Both the position numbers and the translations under genes were made by a program. Below, one piece after another: positions 1-6,289 of a DNA stretch of 15,382 bases. The notes below the pieces were generated by a model, which saw only the letters and a list, made by a program, of their open reading frames with translations, made no database searches and was not told the origin of the DNA. This DNA is from an uncultured Lachnospiraceae bacterium. GTDB lineage: Bacteria > Bacillota > Clostridia > Lachnospirales > Lachnospiraceae. The DNA lies in NCBI GenBank assembly GCA_946566415.1, contig CAMNWW010000028.1:1-15382 (forward strand), given 5' to 3'. Numbering within the stretch: position 1 is the first letter of the stretch; every line of letters starts with the position of its first letter.

Positions 1-201
1 GCATTAAAAATTGCCACGTCTAACAGTGCAAAAATTATAGGGAAGACAAACCTAGGTATGATAAAGGAAGGGAAGCAGGCGGATATTGTCGCCTGGGAGA
101 AGGATCCAACGAAAGAACTTGATGCAATTAGAGAGGCTTCCTTTGTAATGAAAAAGGGGAAAATTGTAAAACATCAAGATAAAATATACAAAACCTTTTA
201 A
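1..201 (+). CDS. Amidohydrolase, C-terminal fragment (gene starts before the window)
   Basis: The window opens inside a reading frame that runs 66 codons to a TAA at 199-201. The visible sequence has the ending typical of metal-dependent amidohydrolases of the imidazolonepropionase/aryldialkylphosphatase-like group. A helix containing ATSNSAKIIG is followed by LGMIKEGKQADIVAW, the strand-turn where the chain returns to the N-terminal beta-sandwich. The residues after it, ending VMKKGKIVK, form the usual last beta-strands. The metal-binding and catalytic residues lie upstream of the window, so the substrate cannot be inferred. The fragment is A+T-rich, like the DUF262 gene that follows and unlike the genes after 2500. 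The family is secure from the C-terminal signature; the specific enzyme is unknown. Confidence 0.82.
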   Translation, partial: ALKIATSNSAKIIGKTNLGMIKEGKQADIVAWEKDPTKELDAIREASFVMKKGKIVKHQDKIYKTF

Positions 202-208
202 CATTTGA

Positions 209-320
209 AGTTGATTTTTTACATCTCCTCCACAGCTATACAACAAGCTTTCCGCAGCTTCCTGCTGTGACTGTGCCAACAGCCACGGCAGGAAGTTGTT
301 CGCTGTGGCAGTAAAAACAG
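209..320. repeat. Left copy of a ~112-bp direct repeat
   Basis: This segment matches 2383-2493 in the same orientation, with six substitutions and one single-base indel when aligned by eye. It begins AGTTGATTTTTTACATCT and ends CAGTAAAAACAG, and the sequences diverge abruptly on both sides. It sits eight bases after the amidohydrolase stop codon and carries a long hairpin (258-295). The two copies bracket the DUF262 gene. It may be a dispersed intergenic repeat, a non-autonomous element, or a duplication left by insertion of the DUF262 segment; the sequence alone does not decide. Confidence 0.9.
258..295. other. Hairpin inside the left repeat copy
   Basis: Arms 258-274 and 279-295 pair over 17 positions around a 4-base loop. 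The pairing includes one G-T wobble and one A-C mismatch, and the outer eight pairs (CTTCCTGC/GCAGGAAG) are perfect. There is no run of T after either arm, so it is not a textbook intrinsic terminator, although it could terminate or stabilise the amidohydrolase transcript. The same fold is kept in the right copy. Confidence 0.7.
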
Positions 321-345
321 AGGATGACGGATAATGCAAAAACTA

Positions 346-374
346 TTGATAACACGGCTAAACTCGGATATAAT
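346..374 (+). promoter_or_regulatory. Sigma-A-type promoter for the DUF262 gene
   Basis: TTGATA (346-351) and TATAAT (369-374) are separated by exactly 17 bases, which is a near-consensus housekeeping promoter. Transcription would begin near 381, giving a leader of about 90 bases before the start at 469. The promoter lies between the two repeat copies, so the module brings its own expression signal. Confidence 0.72.
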
Positions 375-468
375 TATGTAAATCGTAAAACACTAATTCT
401 TTGGAGGCGCTGCACACCAGCAAACAGTATATATAACCAACCTTAAACATTACAGTGAGGTACTCAAA

Positions 469-2316
469 ATGATAAAAACTGTATCGCAAACAACAATCGC
501 TGACGTATTTTCAATAACCAGCGATAGAATATATAAAATACCAAAGTATCAACGTGAATATACTTGGGGAATTAAAGAATGGGATGCATTATTCAATGAT
601 GTAACCGAAAATGATTTTGGTTACTTTCTCGGCTCCTATATCTGTGTGAATAGCGGTTCTTTAAATGGAACAGTTTTAGAAGTTATCGATGGCCAACAGC
701 GTTTTTCAACCATAACCTTATTGCTGGCCGCTCTTTACTCTGAACTTGCTAAACATAAACCCGAAATGGATGAAGACGACCTGAGTGAGCTTTCTAATTT
801 GAGAAACGAGCTTGCGAATAAAAAGCAGAAATTTACTGCGGCAGGCGGCAAAGTAACTGAATATAGCCAGCGGCTTTTACTCCAGAAGCAAAACTCAAAC
901 GACGAGGACTATACCTACATTCTTTCTGATAACGGCATCATCACCGATAAGCATGTAAAACCTTTGAACTTCGGCAACAGAAGAATTGCGAAGGCTTATC
1001 GTCATTTCCTAAAATTAATTGCTGATGAAGCACAAGAAATAAAAACAGATAACCCCCATATTACTGACATTGGCGCGCTATTTAAGATTGTCAGAAAATT
1101 TGAAGCAGCCGTATTAGTAGGGATTGAAGTAGATACCAATAAAGATGCCTATATGCTTTTTGAATCTCTCAATCACAGAGGCGTCCCGCTTTCTGCACTT
1201 GATCTGATAAAAAACTCTCTTATTGCACAGGCTGAAAACTCTGCTGACGCAGATAATGCTTATGAACAATGGAAGCAGATATTAAAAGCCGTCGGACAAG
1301 ACGACTACTCTGTTCAGGAGCGCTTTTTCAGACAATTCTATAATGCATTTAGAGATGAATTGAACGCACCGTATAAGTCGGCCGACAAGAAATATTATCT
1401 TGGCTATTTAGCAACAAGAACAACGTTAATCGATATCTATGAAAAGATGATTAAAAACGATTATCATACTCTTTTGGAAAATCTTTCGGAAAAAGCGAAC
1501 AAGTACTCCATTATCGTTAACAATACTGACGATAAGTATGTTTACACATCAAGTTTGGAGAACTTAGCGAGAATTTCCGGCGCTCCGTCATACTTGCTGC
1601 TGATGTATCTTCTTACTAACCAAGGCAATTTGTGTCTTTCAGACGAAAATATTAGAGAGATCGTAGATGCTCTTATCGTTTTCTTCGTAAGAAGAAACTT
1701 AACCGACATTCCTAACACTCGCAAACTTACTCAATTGTTTATTGATATGATTGGGAAGATTAAATCTGAGAGTGGAAACAAAATCGTTGCAAATATTAAA
1801 GATATGCTCAAGTCTGTTTCGGCAGCTGATAAAACCTTTGAGGAAAAGCTCCGCGGTCCAATTTACGATGAGAATCCTGAAGCAACCCGCTTTGTTTTGT
1901 GCAATATCGAAGCACAGCATCAGACCAAGGAGATATATTCTGATTTGTGGTCCAGGGATACAAGCAACAAGTACGTTTGGACTATTGAGCATATACTCCC
2001 CGAGGGTGAAAATATCCCCAAGGAATGGGTTGATATGATTGCTAACGGTGATAAGGCAAAAGCAATCCAAATCAGAGCCGATTATGTACATACCATCGGT
2101 AACTTAACGCTTACCGGATATAATCAGAACCTTTCCAATATGTCTTTTGAACACAAGAAAGATCGAAAATCAAAGGACAAGACAAAGGACGTCGGTTATA
2201 GAAACGGCTTGTTCCTTAATCAGGACGTTGTGACTGAAACCAAGTGGACAGTCGATAAAATAACCGCAAGAACAGACAGGCTTGTGAAAACACTTCTTGA
2301 AATGTACGAGTGGTGA
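469..2316 (+). CDS. DUF262-DUF1524 protein, GmrSD-type modification-dependent endonuclease
   Basis: This 615-aa protein has the two domains of GmrSD-type type IV restriction enzymes in one chain. The N-terminal DUF262 (ParB-like NTPase) domain shows IPKYQREYTW (residues 24-33), LGSYI (54-58) and the hallmark DGQQRFST (74-81). The C-terminal DUF1524 HNH-type nuclease shows WTIEHILP (504-511), with E507-H508 as the likely metal-site pair, then IGNLTL (543-548) and the conserved asparagine/lysine run YNQNLSNMSFEHKK (551-564). Members of the family use nucleotide hydrolysis to cleave DNA with modified bases such as glucosylated hydroxymethylcytosine. That target is family knowledge and has not been shown for this protein. 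The start at 469 has AGTGAGG at 454-460 with good spacing. The gene is visibly A+T-richer than the genes after 2500. It is bracketed by direct repeats and stands alone, which suggests acquisition by transfer. Confidence 0.88.
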   Translation: MIKTVSQTTIADVFSITSDRIYKIPKYQREYTWGIKEWDALFNDVTENDFGYFLGSYICVNSGSLNGTVLEVIDGQQRFSTITLLLAALYSELAKHKPEMDEDDLSELSNLRNELANKKQKFTAAGGKVTEYSQRLLLQKQNSNDEDYTYILSDNGIITDKHVKPLNFGNRRIAKAYRHFLKLIADEAQEIKTDNPHITDIGALFKIVRKFEAAVLVGIEVDTNKDAYMLFESLNHRGVPLSALDLIKNSLIAQAENSADADNAYEQWKQILKAVGQDDYSVQERFFRQFYNAFRDELNAPYKSADKKYYLGYLATRTTLIDIYEKMIKNDYHTLLENLSEKANKYSIIVNNTDDKYVYTSSLENLARISGAPSYLLLMYLLTNQGNLCLSDENIREIVDALIVFFVRRNLTDIPNTRKLTQLFIDMIGKIKSESGNKIVANIKDMLKSVSAADKTFEEKLRGPIYDENPEATRFVLCNIEAQHQTKEIYSDLWSRDTSNKYVWTIEHILPEGENIPKEWVDMIANGDKAKAIQIRADYVHTIGNLTLTGYNQNLSNMSFEHKKDRKSKDKTKDVGYRNGLFLNQDVVTETKWTVDKITARTDRLVKTLLEMYEW

Positions 2317-2382
2317 TTTTAGCATGGTATTCTCCCGCATATGCCTTTTCCTCAAGCTCCTCTCATATTTATCGTATTCTTG

Positions 2383-2493
2383 AGTTGATTTTTTACATCT
2401 CTTCCACATCTATACAACAAGCTTTCCGCAGCTTCCTGCTATGATTGTGCCAACAGTCACGGCAGGAAGTTTTCGCTGTGACAGTAAAAACAG
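2383..2493. repeat. Right copy of the ~112-bp direct repeat
   Basis: This is the counterpart of 209-320 in direct orientation, one base shorter. It ends only six bases before the GGAGG of the VanY-like gene (2500-2504), so it forms nearly all of that gene's immediate upstream leader. No other copy is visible in the window on either strand. Confidence 0.9.
2432..2469. other. Hairpin inside the right repeat copy
   Basis: Arms 2432-2448 and 2453-2469 pair over 17 positions around a 4-base loop, with one A-C mismatch and two G-T wobbles. It differs from the left copy at three arm positions, yet each copy has only one true mismatch, at different places. The fold is therefore conserved. Located 30 bases before the ribosome binding site of the next gene, it could affect that gene's transcript. 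Confidence 0.7.
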
Positions 2494-2512
2494 TGAATGG
2501 AGGAAAGCCGAA

Positions 2513-3247
2513 ATGAAGAGGAGAAGGATGGGGAGAATGAAAATCATCGCCGCCGGCGCGATGATTCTAACCGCATTATTCTGGAGTACGCATAGGCCGC
2601 CTGTAGAAAATGTCAGTACCGCAAGGGAAGAAAAGGCGAGAGCCGCCGGTAGTTCAAAAGCACAAAATCCTATGGCGGATACTGAGGACGAATGGCGGCT
2701 CCGCCTGGTCAACCGCTGGAATCCTCTCCCTAAGTCCTGGTCGGTAAACGTCACACAGTTAAGAAACGGGCAGTCGATTGACGAGCGTTGTTATCCCGAT
2801 CTGCAGGACATGATGGATGACTGCCGGACCAAGGGGCTGTCTCCGGTTATCTGCTCCTCCTATCGAACCTGGACCCGTCAGGAAGAATTGTTTAATGCAG
2901 AGGTCAATCTATTGAAAAATCAGGGATATAGTGACGAGAAAGCGAAAGAGAAAGCGGGGACAGCCATCGCCGTTCCCGGGACAAGCGAACACCAGCTAGG
3001 GCTGGCTGTGGATATCGTGGACAGCAGCTACCAAAGCCTGGACAAAGGTCAGGAGGACACTCCGGTGCAAAAATGGCTGATGAAGAATAGTTGGAAATAC
3101 GGCTTCATTCTACGCTATCCTAACGGGAAAAGCGATATCACAGGAATCATCTATGAACCCTGGCATTACCGCTATGTGGGAAGGGAAGCGGCAAAAGAAA
3201 TCTATCAGAGCGGTTTATGCCTGGAAGAATGGCTTGACGAAAATTGA
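2513..3247 (+). CDS. VanY-like D-alanyl-D-alanine carboxypeptidase (peptidase M15B), membrane-anchored
   Basis: This 244-aa zinc metallopeptidase trims the terminal D-alanine from peptidoglycan stem peptides outside the membrane. Basic residues 1-10 followed by a hydrophobic stretch (11-24) make an N-terminal anchor without a lipobox. The M15B core shows SSYRTWTRQEELFN (115-128). The zinc motif GTSEHQLGLAVD (156-167) supplies H160 and D167, and EPWHYRYVG (215-223) supplies the catalytic base E215 and third ligand H218. All catalytic residues are present. The start at 2513 is chosen because GGAGG (2500-2504) sits 8 bases upstream; an in-frame ATG at 2441 lies inside the repeat and has no such site. 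The gene converges on a two-component operon, suggesting a role in envelope homeostasis. No D-Ala-D-Lac or D-Ala-D-Ser ligase is nearby, so a vancomycin-resistance role is not supported. Confidence 0.88.
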   Translation: MKRRRMGRMKIIAAGAMILTALFWSTHRPPVENVSTAREEKARAAGSSKAQNPMADTEDEWRLRLVNRWNPLPKSWSVNVTQLRNGQSIDERCYPDLQDMMDDCRTKGLSPVICSSYRTWTRQEELFNAEVNLLKNQGYSDEKAKEKAGTAIAVPGTSEHQLGLAVDIVDSSYQSLDKGQEDTPVQKWLMKNSWKYGFILRYPNGKSDITGIIYEPWHYRYVGREAAKEIYQSGLCLEEWLDEN

Positions 3248-3250
3248 CGA

Positions 3251-3277
3251 AGGGGAGGGGAAACTTTCTGCTCCCCT
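3251..3277. terminator. Possible bidirectional terminator between convergent genes
   Basis: AGGGGAG (3251-3257) and CTCCCCT (3271-3277) form a perfect 7-bp stem around a 13-base loop in the 47-base gap between the VanY-like gene and the convergent minus-strand operon. Read on the minus strand it is followed by a broken T-rich stretch; read on the plus strand there is no T run. Position supports termination, but the signal is weak. Confidence 0.4.
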
Positions 3278-3294
3278 GCTATGCCCTTCTAAGC

Positions 3295-4098
3295 TTACCA
3301 GTATCGATCCACAAACACCTCCAGCCCGATCCTTCTTATCACAGTCTCTCTGGTATCGTCGTCTTTTTGCGTTGCCACCGCAAAGTACTCGTCCTTAATT
3401 CCCGCCTGCAGTCCGTCTTCCTTCAATTGCAGGTAATCATATTTCCCGTCCGTTTCCACAATATTTTCCCCGTGCAGCGAAAGAGAATCCGCATATGCCG
3501 CAAGGACTTTACTCTTTGCGTATTCGAGCCGCATAAAATTGCGTTCCGGAACATAAGAATCCGCGCTCATGCGCAGTACTTGGCCGGTCACCGCGTTTAA
3601 TACCAATGTAAGATCCATTTCCCGGGTACGATAGAGGATCGTCCAGTGCCCATACAAATCTTCCTCCACCAGAGGATCCAAAACTTCCGGCCTATTGATG
3701 CCGAACGACAGCATTATGTTCTCCTGTCCCTCTGACTGCGTGATCTTTGCCGTTTCCCCGATATAAGCAAGGTAAAATTCCTCTATCCATTGATTTGCGA
3801 CCGCAACTGCCTCGTCCCTCTCCATCTGCCGTCCGAACAGCTCCGGATGCTCTTCCTCCCCGAATTCTTCCATACTTTTAAGAACTGCCTTCAGCTCGTA
3901 AGGAGACAATGTTGGTTTCGTTTTTTCCTCCTTACCGCCTGTCTCATTATTGTCCGCCGAAAGATACCCTTCCTGCGACAGCAAAGCGTTTCGCTGTTTC
4001 CTCAAAATTCCCTGCATTGCCGAATGTCCGGCATAAATAAAGATACATACTGCCAAAATGCCGGATATTGTACGCCAGTAGTTTTTATACCGCATCAT
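3295..4098 (-). CDS. Membrane-anchored PepSY-like protein, third gene of the two-component operon
   Basis: This 267-aa protein has one N-terminal membrane anchor (about residues 9-25) and an otherwise soluble, presumably extracytoplasmic, body. After a charged linker, MERDEAVAVANQWIEEF (92-108) and the later MDLTLVLNAVTGQVLRM (161-177) resemble the helix and the strand of PepSY-type domains, which often occur in regulators of peptidases or kinases. It overlaps the 3' end of the histidine kinase gene, so the two are probably translationally coupled. The start at 4098 (ATG) is preferred because GAGGAAGG lies 8 bases upstream; a GTG at 4104 would be too close to that site, and an ATG at 4095 is also possible. 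A role as accessory sensor or modulator of the kinase or of the neighbouring carboxypeptidase is inferred from position. Family assignment is tentative. Confidence 0.72.
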   Translation of the reverse strand: MMRYKNYWRTISGILAVCIFIYAGHSAMQGILRKQRNALLSQEGYLSADNNETGGKEEKTKPTLSPYELKAVLKSMEEFGEEEHPELFGRQMERDEAVAVANQWIEEFYLAYIGETAKITQSEGQENIMLSFGINRPEVLDPLVEEDLYGHWTILYRTREMDLTLVLNAVTGQVLRMSADSYVPERNFMRLEYAKSKVLAAYADSLSLHGENIVETDGKYDYLQLKEDGLQAGIKDEYFAVATQKDDDTRETVIRRIGLEVFVDRYW

Positions 4099-5461
4099 CC
4101 GCACCGCCTTCCTCTGCCGCCGGAAGGCTCACCGTAACGGTCGTCCCCTCCTCTTCTGTACTATCAATCGTGAGGCTCCCTCCATGTATCTGCACGATTC
4201 TTACCGCCAGGGAAAGTCCGATTCCCGCGCTGTGCTGTTTCCTGGACCGCGCCTTGTCCACCATGTAAAATGCCTCCGTGATCCGTGAAAGCTCTTCTTT
4301 CGGAATTCCTTTTCCATCGTCGGCTACTCGAATGCAATATTCTTTTCCACACCTCTGTCCTTCGACCCAGATATTCTTACATTCTGCCTTTGCAGCGTTG
4401 TCCGTCAAATTGCGGATCAAAGATTTCAACAGATCATAGTCCGCCCTGACATGGGCCTGCTCTGCCCGAAAGTGAATCTTCACCCCCTCTATGACAGTCT
4501 CCCCGGCGATATCTTCTGTGAGAAATTCCCCGATCGGCATGACTGTGAGCGGAAAATCCTGACGGTTCAAATTGGTAAGATCCATCAGCTTCGATGAAAG
4601 CGCCTCCAGATGCATTCCCTCGTTCCAGATATACCACGCCGCACTTTTTACTTCCCTGCGGGTGAGCTCCCTTCGGTACAGCCTGTCCGCATAGCCGATT
4701 ATGGAAGTGAGGGGCGTTTTCAGCTCATGCGCAAAATTCGACACAAAATCCTCCTTTTCCCGTGCGCTTCTTCTCAGATCCTCAATATTTCCTTCCACAG
4801 CGTCCGCCATACGGTTGAAGCTGTCCGCCAGTTCGCCCAGCTCGTCCCTGCCTTTGATATGAATACGTTCCGAGTAAGAGCCGCATGCGATCCGGTCCGC
4901 CGCCCGCGTCATCTTCTTGATCGGATTTGTCAATAACAGTGAAAGTCCGGTGATGAGGAGGACTCCCGCGCCCATCGCGGCATAAAAAAATTTTTCAAAA
5001 TATTTCCCCAGCATTTCCTGCTGCCGAACCGCCTCCGTAATATCCGCCTTCGTGACAAATCCTACATTCCGGTCTTTCTGCTCCATCCTGCTGCCGATCA
5101 AAATAAAACTTTGCCCCTCCTTACGCACCACCCGATACCAATAGGAATCCTCTGACAAATCTCCAAGACCGATTCCCTCAAAGTCCTCCCTTTCCCCTGT
5201 ACAGACGGCCGTCTGACCGTCGGCAAGAAAATATGCCGGTACTAAAATCTCCTTTCCCATTTCTTCAAAAGAGCCTCCCTTGACCGAAAACATTCTTGCC
5301 TGAACCGTATATTTATCGTGCTTGTATTGCTGCAGGGCGAATTCCAGTTCACGGCTGATCCTGGACTCAAAAGAATAAGAAAGGATAAGATAACCTGCCG
5401 CCAAAAAAGCAATCCCAAACACTGTGATGACACTGACAAAAAATTTTGTGAACAGACGCAT
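4085..5461 (-). CDS. Sensor histidine kinase, membrane-bound, HAMP-HisKA-HATPase
   Basis: This 458-aa kinase has a classical layout. A first membrane helix (about 8-29) is followed by an extracytoplasmic sensor region of about 130 residues and a second helix (about 158-178). The HAMP domain (about 179-232) contains NPIKKMTRAADRI. The HisKA domain holds FAHELKTPLTSIIGYADRL, with H245 as the phosphorylated histidine. The ATPase domain shows the N box NLTDNAAKAE (351-360), G1 box DDGKG (381-385) and G2 box GIGL (413-416). All motifs are intact, so the kinase should be active. The start is one base after the response-regulator stop with GGAGGG just upstream, so the pair is co-translated. The signal is unknown. 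The neighbouring carboxypeptidase points to envelope stress or a cell-wall-active compound, and the nearby bile salt hydrolase makes bile another candidate; both are inferences. Confidence 0.94.
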   Translation of the reverse strand: MRLFTKFFVSVITVFGIAFLAAGYLILSYSFESRISRELEFALQQYKHDKYTVQARMFSVKGGSFEEMGKEILVPAYFLADGQTAVCTGEREDFEGIGLGDLSEDSYWYRVVRKEGQSFILIGSRMEQKDRNVGFVTKADITEAVRQQEMLGKYFEKFFYAAMGAGVLLITGLSLLLTNPIKKMTRAADRIACGSYSERIHIKGRDELGELADSFNRMADAVEGNIEDLRRSAREKEDFVSNFAHELKTPLTSIIGYADRLYRRELTRREVKSAAWYIWNEGMHLEALSSKLMDLTNLNRQDFPLTVMPIGEFLTEDIAGETVIEGVKIHFRAEQAHVRADYDLLKSLIRNLTDNAAKAECKNIWVEGQRCGKEYCIRVADDGKGIPKEELSRITEAFYMVDKARSRKQHSAGIGLSLAVRIVQIHGGSLTIDSTEEEGTTVTVSLPAAEEGGADDAV

Positions 5462-5462
5462 A

Positions 5463-6116
5463 TCATCCCTCCAGCCTGTAACCGATACGGAACACAGTTT
5501 TGATCTGCTCCTCCAGTCCCAGTTTTCTTCGGAGCCTTTGGATATGAGAATCTAAAGTACGTGTTTCCCCGGTGAACATCTCTTTCCATACCTTCTCGTA
5601 GAGCCGCTCCCGATACAGTGCGATATTTTTGTTTCTCACCAATTCAACCAGCAGGTCAAACTCTTTTATTGTCAAATCAACATTTTCGTTTCCCCGCATG
5701 ACCTGCCTGGAATCTAAGTCGATTACTATATCACGATACTTCAGCCGGCGTTCATTTTTTCCCAGACGGCGCAGGACCGCCTCCACTCTCGCCGACAATT
5801 CCCCAAGCTGAAACGGCTTTGTAAGATAATCGTCAGCGCCCATTTTAAGCCCTTTGATCCGATCCTTTACTTCCCCTTTTGCCGTCAGAAAAATCACCGG
5901 CGTCCCTGTAGGCCTGATATATTCCATCAGTTCATATCCGTCTATTCCCGGAAGCATGATATCAAGTATTACTAAGTCAAACTTCTCTTCTTCAAAAATA
6001 TCAGCTCCTTGTTCCCCGTCAAAGGCACATTTGCAGCAATATCCTTCCTCATTCAGATGCGTATATATCAGATTTGCGATCGCTTCATCGTCTTCAACGA
6101 TTAAAATTTCAGGCAT
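5463..6116 (-). CDS. OmpR/PhoB-family response regulator
   Basis: This 217-aa transcription factor is the partner of the kinase encoded one base downstream. The receiver domain (1-118) has the acidic pair D9-D10, the phosphoacceptor D52 in LVILDIMLPGIDG, T78 and K100 in DDYLTKPF. The C-terminal winged-helix domain (about 124-217) contains LTIKEFDLL (148-156), the recognition-helix region TRTLDSHIQRLRRKLG (185-200) and the closing IGYRLEG. Length and motif order are typical of the family. AGGAGG lies shortly upstream of the ATG at 6116. It is the first gene of a minus-strand operon with the kinase and the PepSY-like protein, and it is divergently transcribed from the bile salt hydrolase gene. 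The 173-base gap between them could therefore hold its binding sites. Confidence 0.95.
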   Translation of the reverse strand: MPEILIVEDDEAIANLIYTHLNEEGYCCKCAFDGEQGADIFEEEKFDLVILDIMLPGIDGYELMEYIRPTGTPVIFLTAKGEVKDRIKGLKMGADDYLTKPFQLGELSARVEAVLRRLGKNERRLKYRDIVIDLDSRQVMRGNENVDLTIKEFDLLVELVRNKNIALYRERLYEKVWKEMFTGETRTLDSHIQRLRRKLGLEEQIKTVFRIGYRLEG

Positions 6117-6234
6117 GGCGCGCCTCCTTCCTTTTCATTATTCTATCAGCAAGATGTTAAATACTTGTGTCATATTATGCCGTAATGTACATCATCCTTT
6201 TTCCTATATTCGGATTTTTTCCGAAAAAAAAGCA

Positions 6235-6245
6235 TATACTATAAA
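6235..6245 (+). promoter_or_regulatory. Possible -10 region of the bile salt hydrolase promoter
   Basis: The overlapping hexamers TATACT (6235-6240) and TATAAA (6240-6245) lie about 45-50 bases before the ATG, in an A+T-rich gap between divergent genes. No good -35 hexamer stands 16-18 bases upstream, which fits either an activated promoter or a chance match. An A/T-rich inverted repeat (around 6211-6229) precedes it. Confidence 0.35.
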
Positions 6246-6289
6246 ATGCCAGATTCAAAAGAATCCACTTTGAAAGGAGAAAATATTAC

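Noticed and set aside
52..339. Minus-strand open frame over the amidohydrolase end and left repeat
   Set aside because: It lies antisense to a recognised coding end, has no family signature or ribosome binding site, and the equivalent frame is not kept across the indel in the right repeat copy.
1699..2091. Minus- and plus-strand open frames inside the DUF262 gene
   Set aside because: They overlap the conserved DUF1524 region in other frames, lack ribosome binding sites and show no recognisable protein features.
469..2316. Phosphorothioate-dependent SspE system
   Set aside because: SspE also has DUF262 and DUF1524 domains, but no ssp/dnd sulfur-modification genes are in the window, so a standalone GmrSD-type reading is preferred.
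2351..2384. CTCAAG/CTTGAG as a terminator for the DUF262 gene
   Set aside because: The arms are only six bases with a 22-base loop and no stable stem, so a chance match is more likely.
209..2493. CRISPR-like repeats
   Set aside because: There are only two copies, about 2.2 kb apart and more than 100 bases long, with a gene between them. There is no spacer periodicity and no cas gene.
2441..2512. Upstream ATG at 2441 as the start of the VanY-like protein
   Set aside because: The added 24 residues come from inside the repeat, there is no ribosome binding site before it, and the ATG at 2513 has GGAGG at good spacing followed directly by a basic, membrane-anchor N-terminus.
4099..4104. GTG at 4104 as the start of the PepSY-like protein
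   Set aside because: The GAGGAAGG site would end only two bases before it, while the ATG at 4098 has 8-base spacing.
2513..6116. Vancomycin-resistance (van) gene cluster
   Set aside because: A VanY-like peptidase and a two-component pair are present, but there is no D-Ala-D-Lac/Ser ligase, VanH, VanX or VanT. The orientation is convergent rather than that of a van operon.
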